A stretch of DNA of 64,000 bases, from assembly GCA_030550555.1 (NCBI GenBank), contig JAUQPD010000016.1, forward strand, positions 1 to 64,000, read 5' to 3'. Below the pieces are notes generated by a model. The model saw nothing but the letters and a program-made list of their open reading frames with translations. It searched no databases and had not been told where the DNA came from. A program made the translations under genes and the position numbers. This DNA is from Thermodesulfobacteriota bacterium. Its GTDB lineage: Bacteria; Desulfobacterota; Thermodesulfobacteria; Thermodesulfobacteriales; Thermodesulfobacteriaceae. Shown piece by piece: positions 1 through 8,922 of this stretch. Positions within the stretch are counted from its first letter, which is position 1, and every line of letters begins with the position of its first letter.

Positions 1-41
1 AAAGAAGAGATAATTTAAGATTAAAAACAGATGGAGGTTTC

Positions 42-1676
42 TTAGCGACTAATTCCACTCTCTACACAATGGACTGCACAGGCCATGCAGGGATCAAAGG
101 ATCTAATTACACGGTAAATCTCAAGGGGGAATTCAGGATCTCTGACTTCAATGCCAATTAGGGCCTTTTCGCAGGGGCCCATGACTCCTCTCTCATCACG
201 GGGGCTCATATTCCAGCCAGAGGGCGTAATCACCTGATAGTTTTTGATTGTACCGTCCTTAAGTAGAACTCTATGATAAAGGGCTCCTCTTGGGGCCTCT
301 GTAAGCCCTATTCCTTCATATTCACCAGCAGGTATTCTTTCATAGGTAACTCCCTCTTTAGTAAGTCCGCCCTTTTCAAGCAAAGTTTTTAAATGTTGAA
401 GTTCTTTGTTCGCAAGGTCTGCATAGTAGATGAGTTTTAGAGCCCTTGAGAGATGGCGACCCAAAACAGAGGATGGTAGAAGATTAGAAATGTATTGATT
501 TAATTTGGGGACGAGTTCTACTATCCTATGAATTGGAGAATGAGAGCTCACAGAGATAGCTTTCCAGAGGGAGAGACAAGCAGAAGAGCCTACTTCAAAG
601 GGTTTGTTCATAAAACGAGGTGCAGGCACATAGGTGTATTTTGAGTCCATAGAATCAGGCTGGATAGCCCTGCAAAGAGACTTAGCATACCAACCATGGG
701 TAAAATCCTCAAGAAGTTTCTCCCCTAAATATTGTGAGGACAAGTCTTTCGATACAAGCTCACCGTCAACAATTATTCCTCCTGGATGATAGGGCTTACA
801 ATTTTCAACTTCAGAAGGTAATTCAGGTACGACAAGAAAATTTTTATAGGATTGTCCAAGGACCAACCAATGAGGATAGAGGTCGCAGAGGGTGAAGAGG
901 TCTTGTAAGTAGATATTATTAAGGAATTGAGAGATATTATTGAGCAGGGGTTTAGCTTCTTCTATTAACAAAAATGCACTTTCATGAGACTGTTTTCCGA
1001 TAGAAGGAAATCTTCCTCCTCCAGGAAAGATACTAACAATATGAGGATAGCTTCCTCCAAAGAGTTCTATGAGTCTATTTACATTACGTTGTATATGTAA
1101 AGCAAAAAGCTGATGAATTAAAAAGGATAAGGCAATTTCTCTATCTGAGTGTAAATCAGGATGAGGCCTTATGGTCTTCGGGAGAAAGGGAAATCCTATA
1201 GGACCTTTAAGATAGAAATTTAAGGCCTTAAAAAGATCTCCACCATAGTTTAGGTCTTTACCATATATATTGCACAGGTTCTTTAGTTCATTCTCAGATA
1301 GTGATTGTAACACTGTAAAATCAATCCAATCAGGGAGACTCAGAAAATAAAAATGCACAAGATGGTCATGGATTGTTGAAAATATGATGAGAAGATTTCT
1401 GACTTTTTGATGAAGTGGAGAGATTTTCCAGCCATAGGCATTCTCAACAGCTCTTGCAGAGGCAATTGCATGAGCAACAGGACAAACTCCACAGATCCTC
1501 TGCACCATGGAAATAGCTTCCTTAGGAGTTTTTCCATTCAAGATGTATTCAATACCTCTCCACATTGTGCCACAGACCTTTGTATCAACAACGACTCCCT
1601 TTTCAAGTGATACTTCAACACGCAGATGCCCTTCAACTCGTGTGTGAGGTTCTATGACTAGCTTTGTGACACTCAT
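42..1676 (-). CDS. [NiFe] hydrogenase large subunit (group 1/2-like)
   Basis: Catalytic subunit carrying the Ni-Fe(CN)2CO centre that splits or forms H2. The N-terminal ligand motif RICGVCPVAHA lies at residues 60-70 (C62, C65) and the C-terminal motif DPCMACAVH at 528-536 (C530, C533). The eight residues after His536 (CVESGISR) are the expected peptide removed by a maturation protease. At 544 residues it has normal family length, and the DPCxACAVH signature resembles membrane/periplasmic uptake enzymes more than bidirectional HoxH types. It starts five bases after the stop of the small-subunit gene, so the two are translated together. No maturation genes or cytochrome b subunit are in the window; they could lie to the left of base 1. 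Confidence 0.95.
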   Translation of the reverse strand: MSVTKLVIEPHTRVEGHLRVEVSLEKGVVVDTKVCGTMWRGIEYILNGKTPKEAISMVQRICGVCPVAHAIASARAVENAYGWKISPLHQKVRNLLIIFSTIHDHLVHFYFLSLPDWIDFTVLQSLSENELKNLCNIYGKDLNYGGDLFKALNFYLKGPIGFPFLPKTIRPHPDLHSDREIALSFLIHQLFALHIQRNVNRLIELFGGSYPHIVSIFPGGGRFPSIGKQSHESAFLLIEEAKPLLNNISQFLNNIYLQDLFTLCDLYPHWLVLGQSYKNFLVVPELPSEVENCKPYHPGGIIVDGELVSKDLSSQYLGEKLLEDFTHGWYAKSLCRAIQPDSMDSKYTYVPAPRFMNKPFEVGSSACLSLWKAISVSSHSPIHRIVELVPKLNQYISNLLPSSVLGRHLSRALKLIYYADLANKELQHLKTLLEKGGLTKEGVTYERIPAGEYEGIGLTEAPRGALYHRVLLKDGTIKNYQVITPSGWNMSPRDERGVMGPCEKALIGIEVRDPEFPLEIYRVIRSFDPCMACAVHCVESGISR

Positions 1677-1681
1677 ACGAA

Positions 1682-2347
1682 CTATCCAATAACTGGTCTT
1701 CCTGCCCTGTCGATAGGGGGAAGAGTCTCAAAAAGCCGAAAATAGGCAATGAGAGCGACGAGAGCTTTTGCCTTTCCAGGGCATCCAAAAAGACTGATTA
1801 CCCTTTCAGTTCCGAGTAAGTTAGGAAGGCCAATAGCACAGGTAGGGCTTGGAGGAGTTGCGGGAAGACCTCCATTTACCGCACAATTTCCAAAGGCTAA
1901 GACGAGCCTTGCACCTTCAGAAATTCGCACAAGAAAATCTAAAACCGGCTCTCCAGAAACTCTCAAAACCCTACCCCGATCTCTATAGGGTATTGCTCCC
2001 TCTACTAGGAGTAGATAATCGCCTTGCTCCTCGGTGAGAATCCTTTTCAGGAGAGCCTCTGCAGAATGTCCAGTATCAAACATCAATAATTCATGATACT
2101 TGAGATCAACAAGGGCTGTCAGGAATTCAAAAAGAGGCCATTCCTTTGTTCTGATGAGCTTTTCAGAACAACCTGCACAGTCAAGGAGTTGAAGCCAAAT
2201 GAGAGATGGCTTTTTCTTGGAAAAACTAATTTCTAGCTTTCTCTTTAAGGAGGCAACCTCGGGTATCTTTAAAAAAGATGAGAGAAAATAAGAAAAGGTT
2301 TTAATGAACTCTTCTTTCGTAAATAGGGGAATCACTATGGGGAACAC
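1682..2347 (-). CDS. [NiFe] hydrogenase small subunit, short form with proximal cluster only
   Basis: Electron-transfer partner of the adjacent large subunit. The four expected ligands of the proximal [4Fe-4S] cluster are visible: C57 and C60 (LLDCAGCSE), C155 (FGNCAVNGG) and C189 (FGCPG). The protein has 221 residues, whereas group 1/2 small subunits normally run to about 320-370. It stops at DRAGRPVIG, just before the His/Cys-rich domain that binds the medial and distal clusters. The stop codon is followed after five bases by the large-subunit ATG, so no remnant of the missing domain exists. There is no twin-arginine signal; the N-terminus has instead about 45 unassigned residues. Either a genuine single-cluster subunit or an old deletion. 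Confidence 0.9.
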   Translation of the reverse strand: MFPIVIPLFTKEEFIKTFSYFLSSFLKIPEVASLKRKLEISFSKKKPSLIWLQLLDCAGCSEKLIRTKEWPLFEFLTALVDLKYHELLMFDTGHSAEALLKRILTEEQGDYLLLVEGAIPYRDRGRVLRVSGEPVLDFLVRISEGARLVLAFGNCAVNGGLPATPPSPTCAIGLPNLLGTERVISLFGCPGKAKALVALIAYFRLFETLPPIDRAGRPVIG

Positions 2348-2354
2348 CTAAGAG

Positions 2355-2426
2355 CTGGGGGAGGAGGACTCGAACCTCCACTCGTGGATCCAGAGTCCAC
2401 TGTCCTGCCAATTAGACGATCCCCCA
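2355..2426 (-). tRNA. tRNA-Gln (anticodon CTG)
   Basis: A 72-base cloverleaf on the minus strand. The acceptor arms TGGGGGA and TCCCCCA pair over seven bases. The anticodon stem GTGGA/TCCAC encloses the loop CTCTGGA, giving anticodon CTG. The T arm reads GGAGG-TTCGAGT-CCTCC. The discriminator base is G and the CCA end is not encoded. It sits directly upstream of the hydrogenase small-subunit gene in the same orientation. Confidence 0.95.
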
Positions 2427-2441
2427 ACCTTTAATACTACT

Positions 2442-2469
2442 TATTTAATACAAGGAAAAACTTTGTCAA
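2442..2469 (-). promoter_or_regulatory. Sigma-70-type promoter for tRNA-Gln
   Basis: On the minus strand a perfect -35 TTGACA is followed after 16 bases by TAAATA, about 16 bases upstream of the tRNA 5' end. Both the hexamers and the position fit a tRNA promoter. Confidence 0.6.
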
Positions 2470-2503
2470 GAGGGACTGATGATAAAAACCTAAAAGTTAC
2501 CAG

Positions 2504-2532
2504 TTGCCTCAATTGAGAAAGTAAGATACAAT
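2504..2532 (+). promoter_or_regulatory. Sigma-70-type promoter for ferritin-like gene
   Basis: TTGCCT, a 17-base spacer, then TACAAT lies about 30 bases before the ATG of the ferritin-like gene. It is divergent from the tRNA promoter. Confidence 0.55.
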
Positions 2533-2561
2533 AGAAAACAAAAATTTAAAGGAGGAAGGCC

Positions 2562-2852
2562 ATGCTTTCAAAAATCCCCTTTGACCTAGACAGGATTGAT
2601 GAAGAAGATCTGGATAGACAGATTCTTAGAATAGCCATTATGGCAGAATTAGATGCCATAAATCTCTATGAACAGCTTGCTTCTCTCACAGACGACGAGG
2701 ATCTAAGAACCATACTTCTTGATGTAGCAAGAGAGGAGAAGACTCACGTTGGAGAATTTATGGCACTTTTACTCAGTAGAGATGAGGAACAGGCAGTTGA
2801 GTTAGAAGAGGGCAAAGAGGAGGTTGAAGAACTCCTAGGAGAAAAATCCTAA
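2562..2852 (+). CDS. Small ferritin-like di-iron protein (encapsulated-ferritin/rubrerythrin type)
   Basis: A 96-residue, almost entirely helical acidic protein with the paired iron-ligand motifs AELDAINLYEQLA and VAREEKTHVGEF (the ExxxxxY...EExxH pattern). This is the two-helix half-ferritin arrangement seen in encapsulated ferritins, which oligomerise to make a ferroxidase centre. The acidic tail could be a targeting peptide. The start is fixed by a strong Shine-Dalgarno sequence (AAAGGAGGAAGGCC before ATG). No encapsulin shell gene is adjacent. Role inferred: iron oxidation/storage or peroxide protection. Confidence 0.8.
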   Translation: MLSKIPFDLDRIDEEDLDRQILRIAIMAELDAINLYEQLASLTDDEDLRTILLDVAREEKTHVGEFMALLLSRDEEQAVELEEGKEEVEELLGEKS

Positions 2853-2885
2853 ATCGAAGTAGACCTAAAATAAGCTCTTAGTGAG

Positions 2886-5036
2886 TTGAAGTTACTCCTT
2901 GTTTTAATTAGTCTTTTCCTATTTATAGCTCCTAATCTCTCCTCTGCTTCTCTCAGTAAAGGGCCTATTGAAATTACCGCAGAACGTCTGGAACTTTTAC
3001 ATGGTGGAGAGAAGCTCCTTGCAGAAGGCGATGTGGTATTTGAGGGAGAGGGTTTTCTTTTATACGCAAAGGGAGCTATTTATAATCGCAAAACAGATTG
3101 GTTGGAACTTTTCAATTTTAAAATCTTTGATTTTATCCAGAATGCAACAATAAAGGGTAATCACGCCTTTCTTGATCTAAGAAATAACGAAATATTTGCA
3201 GATAAGATTTTTATCTATCTGAAAAAAGAGGGGTTTCGCATAAAGGCTTGGGATTTTCACAAAAATGCCCTCAATGAGTATTATGCAAAGAGGGCCCTCA
3301 TTTCTACCTGTGAAATTGATTGTGAAAAAGAGGATCTACCACCTTGGTCCTTTGAAGTTAGAGATTTTTTTTTGGCACCTGAGGGTGAGTCTTTTGCGAG
3401 GAGAACTCTTTTTAAAGTAGGGAACCAAACTCTTATCAACATTCCTAAAAAGCCCTATTTTCCTGGTGTTAGTTTACCGATACTCTTTCCAAGAAAGAGA
3501 GGATTCCTTCTTCCGAATCTTTCCCAAGGAAACCGATTTGGGCTTGGTTTGCAGGTGCCCTACTTTATTCCTATAACGGATCAACTTGACTTCACTCTTG
3601 CCCCTCTATATACCACGAAGAGAGGTTTTCTCTGGGACTTAGAGAGCCAGATTGCTTTCACTAAAAACAATCAGGCAGTTTTCAAACTACGGTATCTTAA
3701 TGACTACGATAAACCAGAAGCTCCATCAACTATCTCTCCAAAACATCGCTATTGGATCACTGGAAAGATTGATTTTATCCCCAGAGACTACCTTGATCTA
3801 CATATAGATATTGATCTCCTCTCTGATCGTTACTTTCTTGAAGAATTTAATGTAGGAGAAGGTTCTTTTGATAGAAGTAGAGAGCTCTATCTAGAACGTT
3901 TTGGAAGGGATCTTGAGGATAAAAGCCAGGAATACAGGACCTCTAGATTTTGGCTTCAATACATACGAAATAGCCTCTATGGAAGGTTTCAGAGTGCCTA
4001 TCTTGACTACAATGGCATAGGCAATAAAAAGGAGATCCTTCAGCCTTTGATAGGTGCGCACCTACGATATCTTTCCACTTCTCTAAGTAATTTACTTTTC
4101 GGTTTTACTTTTGATTATAACTACTATCATAGAAAGGAAAACTACTATGGAAATAGATTAGGAACATCTGTTGAAGTTACTTATCCCTTTTCACATTCCA
4201 TATTTAGAAATAGTTTATCCTTTACATATAAAGGTTTTGCCTACTTACTCAATGAACCTGCAAATTTTACTGATAAATCGCTTTATCAACAGTTTTTTGA
4301 AATTAATATTACAACTCATACTCTTCTTGGAAGAACTTATTCTCTTGATTTAAAAGGGATACCAATTACATTTAGACACATCCTAAAACCTTATATGACA
4401 TTCTTCCATAGGAGCCTCTCTCCAGAAAATCCAGAGGTACCTCAATTTTCCTATGAAGACTATCTTATCAAAAAGGCCAAGGCCTTAGAGTATGGAGTAT
4501 GGCAATTTATCCATCTGACAAATCAACGAAATTTTCTTGTTCTTAGAGCCTATCAAAGGTATGATTTTACAAGGGCCAAAAGAGAGGTATTTGCTACTCC
4601 TCCTGAGGAGCGAGCCTTGTCGGACCTATATCTCCAGCTAATGGCACAGTGGATGAACAAATTCTCTTTTCGCTATGACACTGCCTACAATTTTTATGGA
4701 CTTGGTTTTAAAAAGCACACGCTTACCCTCAGTCTCCGTGAGTATCTTCTTAATCAAATAAGTCTCACCTATCAAGAAGATGAAGCCTGGAAAACAAGGC
4801 AACTTACTCTTACTCTTGCTCACAACCTCTCCAGAAATTTTGGCATGAGATATTTTGTCTCGCGTAATCTTTTGAAGGATGAGACTACTGAGCAAAGAAT
4901 AGAGGCCCTTTGGATACACGACTGTTATTTCCTTGGATTTGGAATGACTACAACTCCAAGAGATACTAAGTTCTATTTTAGAATAGAACTTAAAGGGATA
5001 GGCGGGATTGGTGAAAAGATTCAGCCCCTCCCTTAA
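2886..5036 (+). CDS. lptD: LPS-assembly protein LptD (outer-membrane beta-barrel)
   Basis: A 716-residue protein with a signal peptide (MKLLLVLISLFLFIAPNLSSAS), an OstA/LptA-like beta-jellyroll at about residues 25-140 (GPIEITAERLELL, LAEGDVVFEGEG), a cysteine pair (STCEIDC) and a long C-terminal barrel rich in alternating aromatic residues. LptD inserts lipopolysaccharide into the outer leaflet, so the cell is diderm. The start is a TTG codon; it is the only one that gives a proper signal peptide, and its ribosome site is weak. Its last 47 bases overlap the convergent metallophosphoesterase gene. Confidence 0.9.
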   Translation: MKLLLVLISLFLFIAPNLSSASLSKGPIEITAERLELLHGGEKLLAEGDVVFEGEGFLLYAKGAIYNRKTDWLELFNFKIFDFIQNATIKGNHAFLDLRNNEIFADKIFIYLKKEGFRIKAWDFHKNALNEYYAKRALISTCEIDCEKEDLPPWSFEVRDFFLAPEGESFARRTLFKVGNQTLINIPKKPYFPGVSLPILFPRKRGFLLPNLSQGNRFGLGLQVPYFIPITDQLDFTLAPLYTTKRGFLWDLESQIAFTKNNQAVFKLRYLNDYDKPEAPSTISPKHRYWITGKIDFIPRDYLDLHIDIDLLSDRYFLEEFNVGEGSFDRSRELYLERFGRDLEDKSQEYRTSRFWLQYIRNSLYGRFQSAYLDYNGIGNKKEILQPLIGAHLRYLSTSLSNLLFGFTFDYNYYHRKENYYGNRLGTSVEVTYPFSHSIFRNSLSFTYKGFAYLLNEPANFTDKSLYQQFFEINITTHTLLGRTYSLDLKGIPITFRHILKPYMTFFHRSLSPENPEVPQFSYEDYLIKKAKALEYGVWQFIHLTNQRNFLVLRAYQRYDFTRAKREVFATPPEERALSDLYLQLMAQWMNKFSFRYDTAYNFYGLGFKKHTLTLSLREYLLNQISLTYQEDEAWKTRQLTLTLAHNLSRNFGMRYFVSRNLLKDETTEQRIEALWIHDCYFLGFGMTTTPRDTKFYFRIELKGIGGIGEKIQPLP

Positions 5037-6084
5037 GGTCAATTATCGCCATGTCTGGCGGAGATAAAAATCTCATAGGAGGTCCTCCAGTGCCAAGTCC
5101 CTTACTAACAAAAATATAATGAGAACCATTGATTACCTGAAGCCCAGGATATTCAAATCCAAAGAGCAACTTGAGCAACCATTTTCCGATAGGATAATAG
5201 AGTCCTCCATGGGTATGACCAGAGAGCATGAGATCAAACTTAAGAGACTCTGTGCGCTCAACTGTAGGTTTGTGTTTAAGAAGAATAATGAATCTCTCTT
5301 GGTGTATAGCCTCAAGGAGTTCTGACGCCCTCAAAGGTCCAACGCAGGCTTTAAAAAATCTACAGTCATCATCATCAAGTCCTGCAATAACAATCTTTCC
5401 ATCTATCTCCCTAAAACTTCCCCTCAAAACCTCAAAACCAGAGGCCTCGGTAAACTCTATAGCCCTTTCAATTCCTCTATAATACTCATGATTACCTACA
5501 ACAGCATATTTTCCAAGAAGAGGTTTTAACTCAGCAAGGGCATGAGCAAGATAGGCTCTATTTCTCATGTTTCCATCAACCAAATCTCCAGTGCTGATTA
5601 TTATATCAGGATGAAATCGCTCAACTGCACGTCTAATTAAATTGATTTTGTCAAACCCCATAACAGGACCAAGATGAACATCTGTTATATGAAGTATTCT
5701 AATTTGATAATCTTTCGGCAATTTAGATGTAAATATAGTAATATGATAAATTTCAGGTTTAAGTGTTTCTTGATAGCTGTATATAGAAAGAATTGTTGTA
5801 AGAAGTAGAGAATAAAAAGGACTTCTAATTTTCCATCTTAAAAAAAGATCTATTACAACAAAGTAAAGTAAGAAACCCATCCATAAGAGAGCAGTAAAAC
5901 CAATGAAAAAGGTAATTTGGGGGGATAGATATTTATCTGCAAGACGCATTAATATAGGAGATAAAAAAAGAAAGACGAGAAGTCCCCTAAAGGGCCAATT
6001 TTTAATGGCTATTCTTTTATAAAAGTATAAGTGCATTAGACCAAAGATTGAAAGAAAGAGTAAAGCTATTTTAGGAAATAGCAT
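4990..6084 (-). CDS. Membrane-anchored metallophosphoesterase (YkuE-like)
   Basis: 364 residues. The first 110 or so form several hydrophobic segments; the rest is a calcineurin-like phosphoesterase with the metal motifs in order: ITDVHLG, STGDLVDG, VGNHEYYRG, ILLKHKP and LSGHTHGG. This resembles YkuE/lipid-pyrophosphatase-like enzymes that hydrolyse phosphoester bonds at the membrane surface; the substrate is not predictable. It starts one base after the feoB stop, so it is probably read through from the iron operon. The C-terminus overlaps lptD on the opposite strand by 47 bases. Confidence 0.88.
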   Translation of the reverse strand: MLFPKIALLFLSIFGLMHLYFYKRIAIKNWPFRGLLVFLFLSPILMRLADKYLSPQITFFIGFTALLWMGFLLYFVVIDLFLRWKIRSPFYSLLLTTILSIYSYQETLKPEIYHITIFTSKLPKDYQIRILHITDVHLGPVMGFDKINLIRRAVERFHPDIIISTGDLVDGNMRNRAYLAHALAELKPLLGKYAVVGNHEYYRGIERAIEFTEASGFEVLRGSFREIDGKIVIAGLDDDDCRFFKACVGPLRASELLEAIHQERFIILLKHKPTVERTESLKFDLMLSGHTHGGLYYPIGKWLLKLLFGFEYPGLQVINGSHYIFVSKGLGTGGPPMRFLSPPDMAIIDLKGGAESFHQSRLSL

Positions 6085-6085
6085 A

Positions 6086-8026
6086 TCAAGAAAAGAATTT
6101 ATAGACTATATATGAAACGAACCAAGCAAGCAGAAAGCTATAAAAAAGAAAACCTAAAGCTAAATTTTTTGATCCCTCTCTCCACATAGCTACAACAGTT
6201 GCTACACAAGAGTTATATATAAGCACAAAAAAGAGAAAAGCAAGAACTGAGGGTAAGGGAAGAAGTTTTCTAATTTCTCCTTTTAGACCAGATGTTTCTT
6301 CTTCTTCATCTTCTAAGGAGAGTTTCTTTGGCAGAGGAGATAAAAGAGAAGAGATTATCTCTGAAAGTGCAGAGAGAAGATTTCTTCCCTGGTCTGCCAA
6401 TCTTTCCTTGGGGTCAAAGGCTTCAGTTTCCTCCCTCTCAGCCTTTAAAATTACTCCAAGGTTAGTCAAAATAGCTTCCCTTGCCAAAAAGGCAGGAATT
6501 AGAGAGGTGGTGATCCTCCAATCTCCAAGACCAATAGGTTCAAACAATGGACTTAGGGTCTTTCCGATTTTTCCTGCTATACTATCTTCAAGCCTCTCCA
6601 CACCAGGTGGAAGGTTCAAACTAAACCAGATAATCAGAGAGATTACGAAAATAATTGTCCCTGCACGGACTATGAAGCTTTTTAAGTGCAAAAGGACTAT
6701 ACGAATTAGAACTCTCAAAGAGGGAAAACGATAAGGCGGAAGTTCCATCACAAAGTGAGAGAGCGCTTTACGAAGTAGACTTTTTCTAAGCAGGACAGCA
6801 GTAAAAAGTGAGAGAAAGATTCCTACAAGATATAAAGCGAGGATTATTAAAAGAGGATTCTCAAAAAAGGTAATAGCGAAAAAACCAAAGACAACAAGTC
6901 TTGCAGAGCAGGACATAAAGGGTATCATAGAGATAATTAGGAGTCGGTCTGATCTATCTTGAAGGGTTCTTGTTGCAAGGATCGCAGGCACATTACATCC
7001 AAAGCCAAGAATGAGAGGAATAATACTTTGACCATGTAATCCAATTTTATGAGTAAATCTATCCATCAGAAAGGCAACTCTTGGTAGATAGCCAGATGTT
7101 TCAAGAAAAGTTAGGAAAAAATAGGTAACGAAAATAAGAGGCACAAAGGAAAATACCATTCCCAAACCACCAAAAACCGCTTCACTTATCATGCGGGAAA
7201 TAAAATTTGAAGCTCCTAAATTTTCAAGCGAAATAAGGACTAATGGAGAAATAAAATCTTGTATAAATCCATCAATAAAGTCAACAAGTGGAGATGAAAT
7301 ATCAAAGATAAGCTTAAATGTAACGTATAGAATAATAAAGAGAAAAACAAATCCGAAGAAGGGATGTAAAAAAAGGTTATCTAAAAATTCTGTTATAGTT
7401 CTTTTGGGAAGAAAAACTCTTTGCAAGACCTCTGCGGATAGCCCTTTGACCAAGAAGAGTCTTTTTTCCCTCTCATCTTCAGGTTGGAGGGTCTCAAGGC
7501 TTAGGGTTTCAAGCTGGGGGATCTGTTGTTTTTCATAGGTTTCAACAATTGCAGGAAGCAGGGCCTTTACGCCTTCACCAGTTCTGCCGACAGTCTTGAC
7601 AACTGCAATCTTGAGAAGATCAGAGAGTCTTTTGTCATCTACGGAATAACCTAATTTCTCAGCTTCATCAATCATATTTAAGGCTATAACCATCGGCTTT
7701 CTCAGCTCTACGAGCTGGGTCGTTAAATAGAGATCTCTTTCAAGACGAGGAGTTTCAACTACATTGAGAAGGACATCAAATTCTTCAGAACGAAGAAATT
7801 CTGCAGTAATCTTTTCATCCTCAGAGAGGACCTCTTCAAGGGTATAAATTCCTGGAAGATCAATAAACTCAATTTCATATTCTTGAAAAAAAGTTGATCC
7901 TGTTCTCTTTTCTACTGTCACACCTGGCCAGTTACCAATCATTAAATTGGTGCCAGCAAGATGATTGAGGATACTTGTTTTCCCTACGTTAGGATTACCG
8001 ACAAGAGCAACACGGATCTTTTTCAT
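6086..8026 (-). CDS. feoB: Ferrous iron transport protein B
   Basis: A 646-residue inner-membrane Fe(II) transporter with an N-terminal G domain: GNPNVGKTS (G1, residues 10-18), WPGVTVEKRTG (switch I), DLPGIY (G3) and ALNMIDEA (G4). The membrane part contains the two Gate regions (VAFLMDRFTHKIGLHGQS...GFGCNVPAI and SLIPAFLAREAI), with the conserved cysteine in GCNVP. An acidic linker (about residues 550-575) precedes the last helices. It follows feoA by 26 bases. Confidence 0.97.
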   Translation of the reverse strand: MKKIRVALVGNPNVGKTSILNHLAGTNLMIGNWPGVTVEKRTGSTFFQEYEIEFIDLPGIYTLEEVLSEDEKITAEFLRSEEFDVLLNVVETPRLERDLYLTTQLVELRKPMVIALNMIDEAEKLGYSVDDKRLSDLLKIAVVKTVGRTGEGVKALLPAIVETYEKQQIPQLETLSLETLQPEDEREKRLFLVKGLSAEVLQRVFLPKRTITEFLDNLFLHPFFGFVFLFIILYVTFKLIFDISSPLVDFIDGFIQDFISPLVLISLENLGASNFISRMISEAVFGGLGMVFSFVPLIFVTYFFLTFLETSGYLPRVAFLMDRFTHKIGLHGQSIIPLILGFGCNVPAILATRTLQDRSDRLLIISMIPFMSCSARLVVFGFFAITFFENPLLIILALYLVGIFLSLFTAVLLRKSLLRKALSHFVMELPPYRFPSLRVLIRIVLLHLKSFIVRAGTIIFVISLIIWFSLNLPPGVERLEDSIAGKIGKTLSPLFEPIGLGDWRITTSLIPAFLAREAILTNLGVILKAEREETEAFDPKERLADQGRNLLSALSEIISSLLSPLPKKLSLEDEEEETSGLKGEIRKLLPLPSVLAFLFFVLIYNSCVATVVAMWREGSKNLALGFLFYSFLLAWFVSYIVYKFFS

Positions 8027-8052
8027 CTGGGCTTACACCTTAGAAAGGGACT

Positions 8053-8439
8053 CTATTTCTTAGAGAGAAAGGGGCAGACTTTTTTGAAGATACCTAAGCC
8101 CCGTTTCTTCCTAGCACGAAGTCTACTATGCTCATTGGTTAACTCATTTTTCAAATAGTCTTCACAATTGCTCTGTTCATCTCCATGAAGACAAGGAGCT
8201 TCACAGGGTTTCCCTTCTATATTTAAAACTTCAACCTTGATTTTATCTGCTAGATCTCTACTGAGGATAAATTGACTGTTATGATTTCGAAGAAGAAGAT
8301 TTCGTCCACAACGCAAACAGACCTCAAATTGAGATCCTTTACGAAGTCCCATAGCTGAGATCTTCTTAAGGATTTCCTCATCGCCCTCAAAGTCTCTTAT
8401 AATTACACGGTCTCCACAGCAGGCTTCACTGAGTTTCAT
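8053..8439 (-). CDS. feoA: FeoA with cysteine-rich C-terminal extension
   Basis: The first 75 residues are a FeoA SH3-like domain (GDRVIIRDFEGDEEILKKISAMGLRKG), the cytosolic partner of FeoB. Residues 76-128 are an extra basic tail with CEAPC, C92 and C122; including C7, C8, C41 and C44 the protein has eight cysteines, so a metal or Fe-S site is plausible. FeoA is usually about 75-85 residues. Its start overlaps the end of fur by 14 bases, implying coupled translation. Confidence 0.88.
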   Translation of the reverse strand: MKLSEACCGDRVIIRDFEGDEEILKKISAMGLRKGSQFEVCLRCGRNLLLRNHNSQFILSRDLADKIKVEVLNIEGKPCEAPCLHGDEQSNCEDYLKNELTNEHSRLRARKKRGLGIFKKVCPFLSKK

Positions 8440-8881
8440 GACTCACCTTTCCTTCTCTGCAGGAAGGACAGAGGCCAAAGATCTCGAGATGGAAAGTGAG
8501 AAACCGATAATTTGAAGCTCTCTCAAGATCATCAATAAGCTCGTTTAAACGAGGATCATAGGCCTCCTTGACCTCACTGCATTTGATACAAATAAAATGA
8601 AGATGAGGTCTTTTGTTAAGTGTTACCTCGTAATAGGATTGTCCGCCTTTCTTGTAAACCTCCTGAATGTATCCTCCTTCAATTAGAAGAGGTATGGTAC
8701 GATAAATTGATGCCTTGGAAATCTTGCTATTCTTGCTTTTTAGCTGGAGATAAAGAGTGTCTACATCAAAGTGGTCTTTTGTGGAAAGTATCTCACGAAG
8801 AATTTCCTCCCTTTCTGAGGTATATTTTAGACCTCTTTTTTTAATAAACTGCTTGAAACCCTCTATAAGTGCATCCATCAC
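8426..8881 (-). CDS. Fur-family metal-responsive repressor
   Basis: 151 residues: winged helix N-terminal half (LKYTSEREEILREIL...SKASIYRTIPLLIEGGYI) and dimerisation half with the structural zinc cysteines CIKC (about 98-101) and CPSC (about 142-145), plus the metal-binding HLHF and H-rich segment. First gene of the fur-feoA-feoB operon, so it probably represses iron uptake and itself when iron is present. Fur is preferred over PerR or Zur because of the feo linkage, but metal specificity is not proven by sequence. Confidence 0.9.
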   Translation of the reverse strand: MMDALIEGFKQFIKKRGLKYTSEREEILREILSTKDHFDVDTLYLQLKSKNSKISKASIYRTIPLLIEGGYIQEVYKKGGQSYYEVTLNKRPHLHFICIKCSEVKEAYDPRLNELIDDLERASNYRFLTFHLEIFGLCPSCREGKVSHETQ

Positions 8882-8902
8882 ACCTTCCTCTCCTCTACAT
8901 GA

Positions 8903-8922
8903 GATTAAATTTCAATATAATC
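8903..8922 (-). promoter_or_regulatory. Candidate Fur operator
   Basis: The imperfect palindrome GATTATATTGAAATTTAATC (8 of 10 arm positions complementary) covers the -10 box of the fur promoter, as expected for a repressor that autoregulates. The GATTA/TAATC ends resemble the AT-rich GATAAT half-sites of Fur boxes. No other copy was confirmed in the window. Confidence 0.4.

Noticed and set aside
4638-5042. 134-residue minus-strand ORF under lptD
   Set aside because: Antisense shadow of lptD without recognisable domains; the real minus-strand gene in this area ends at 4990.
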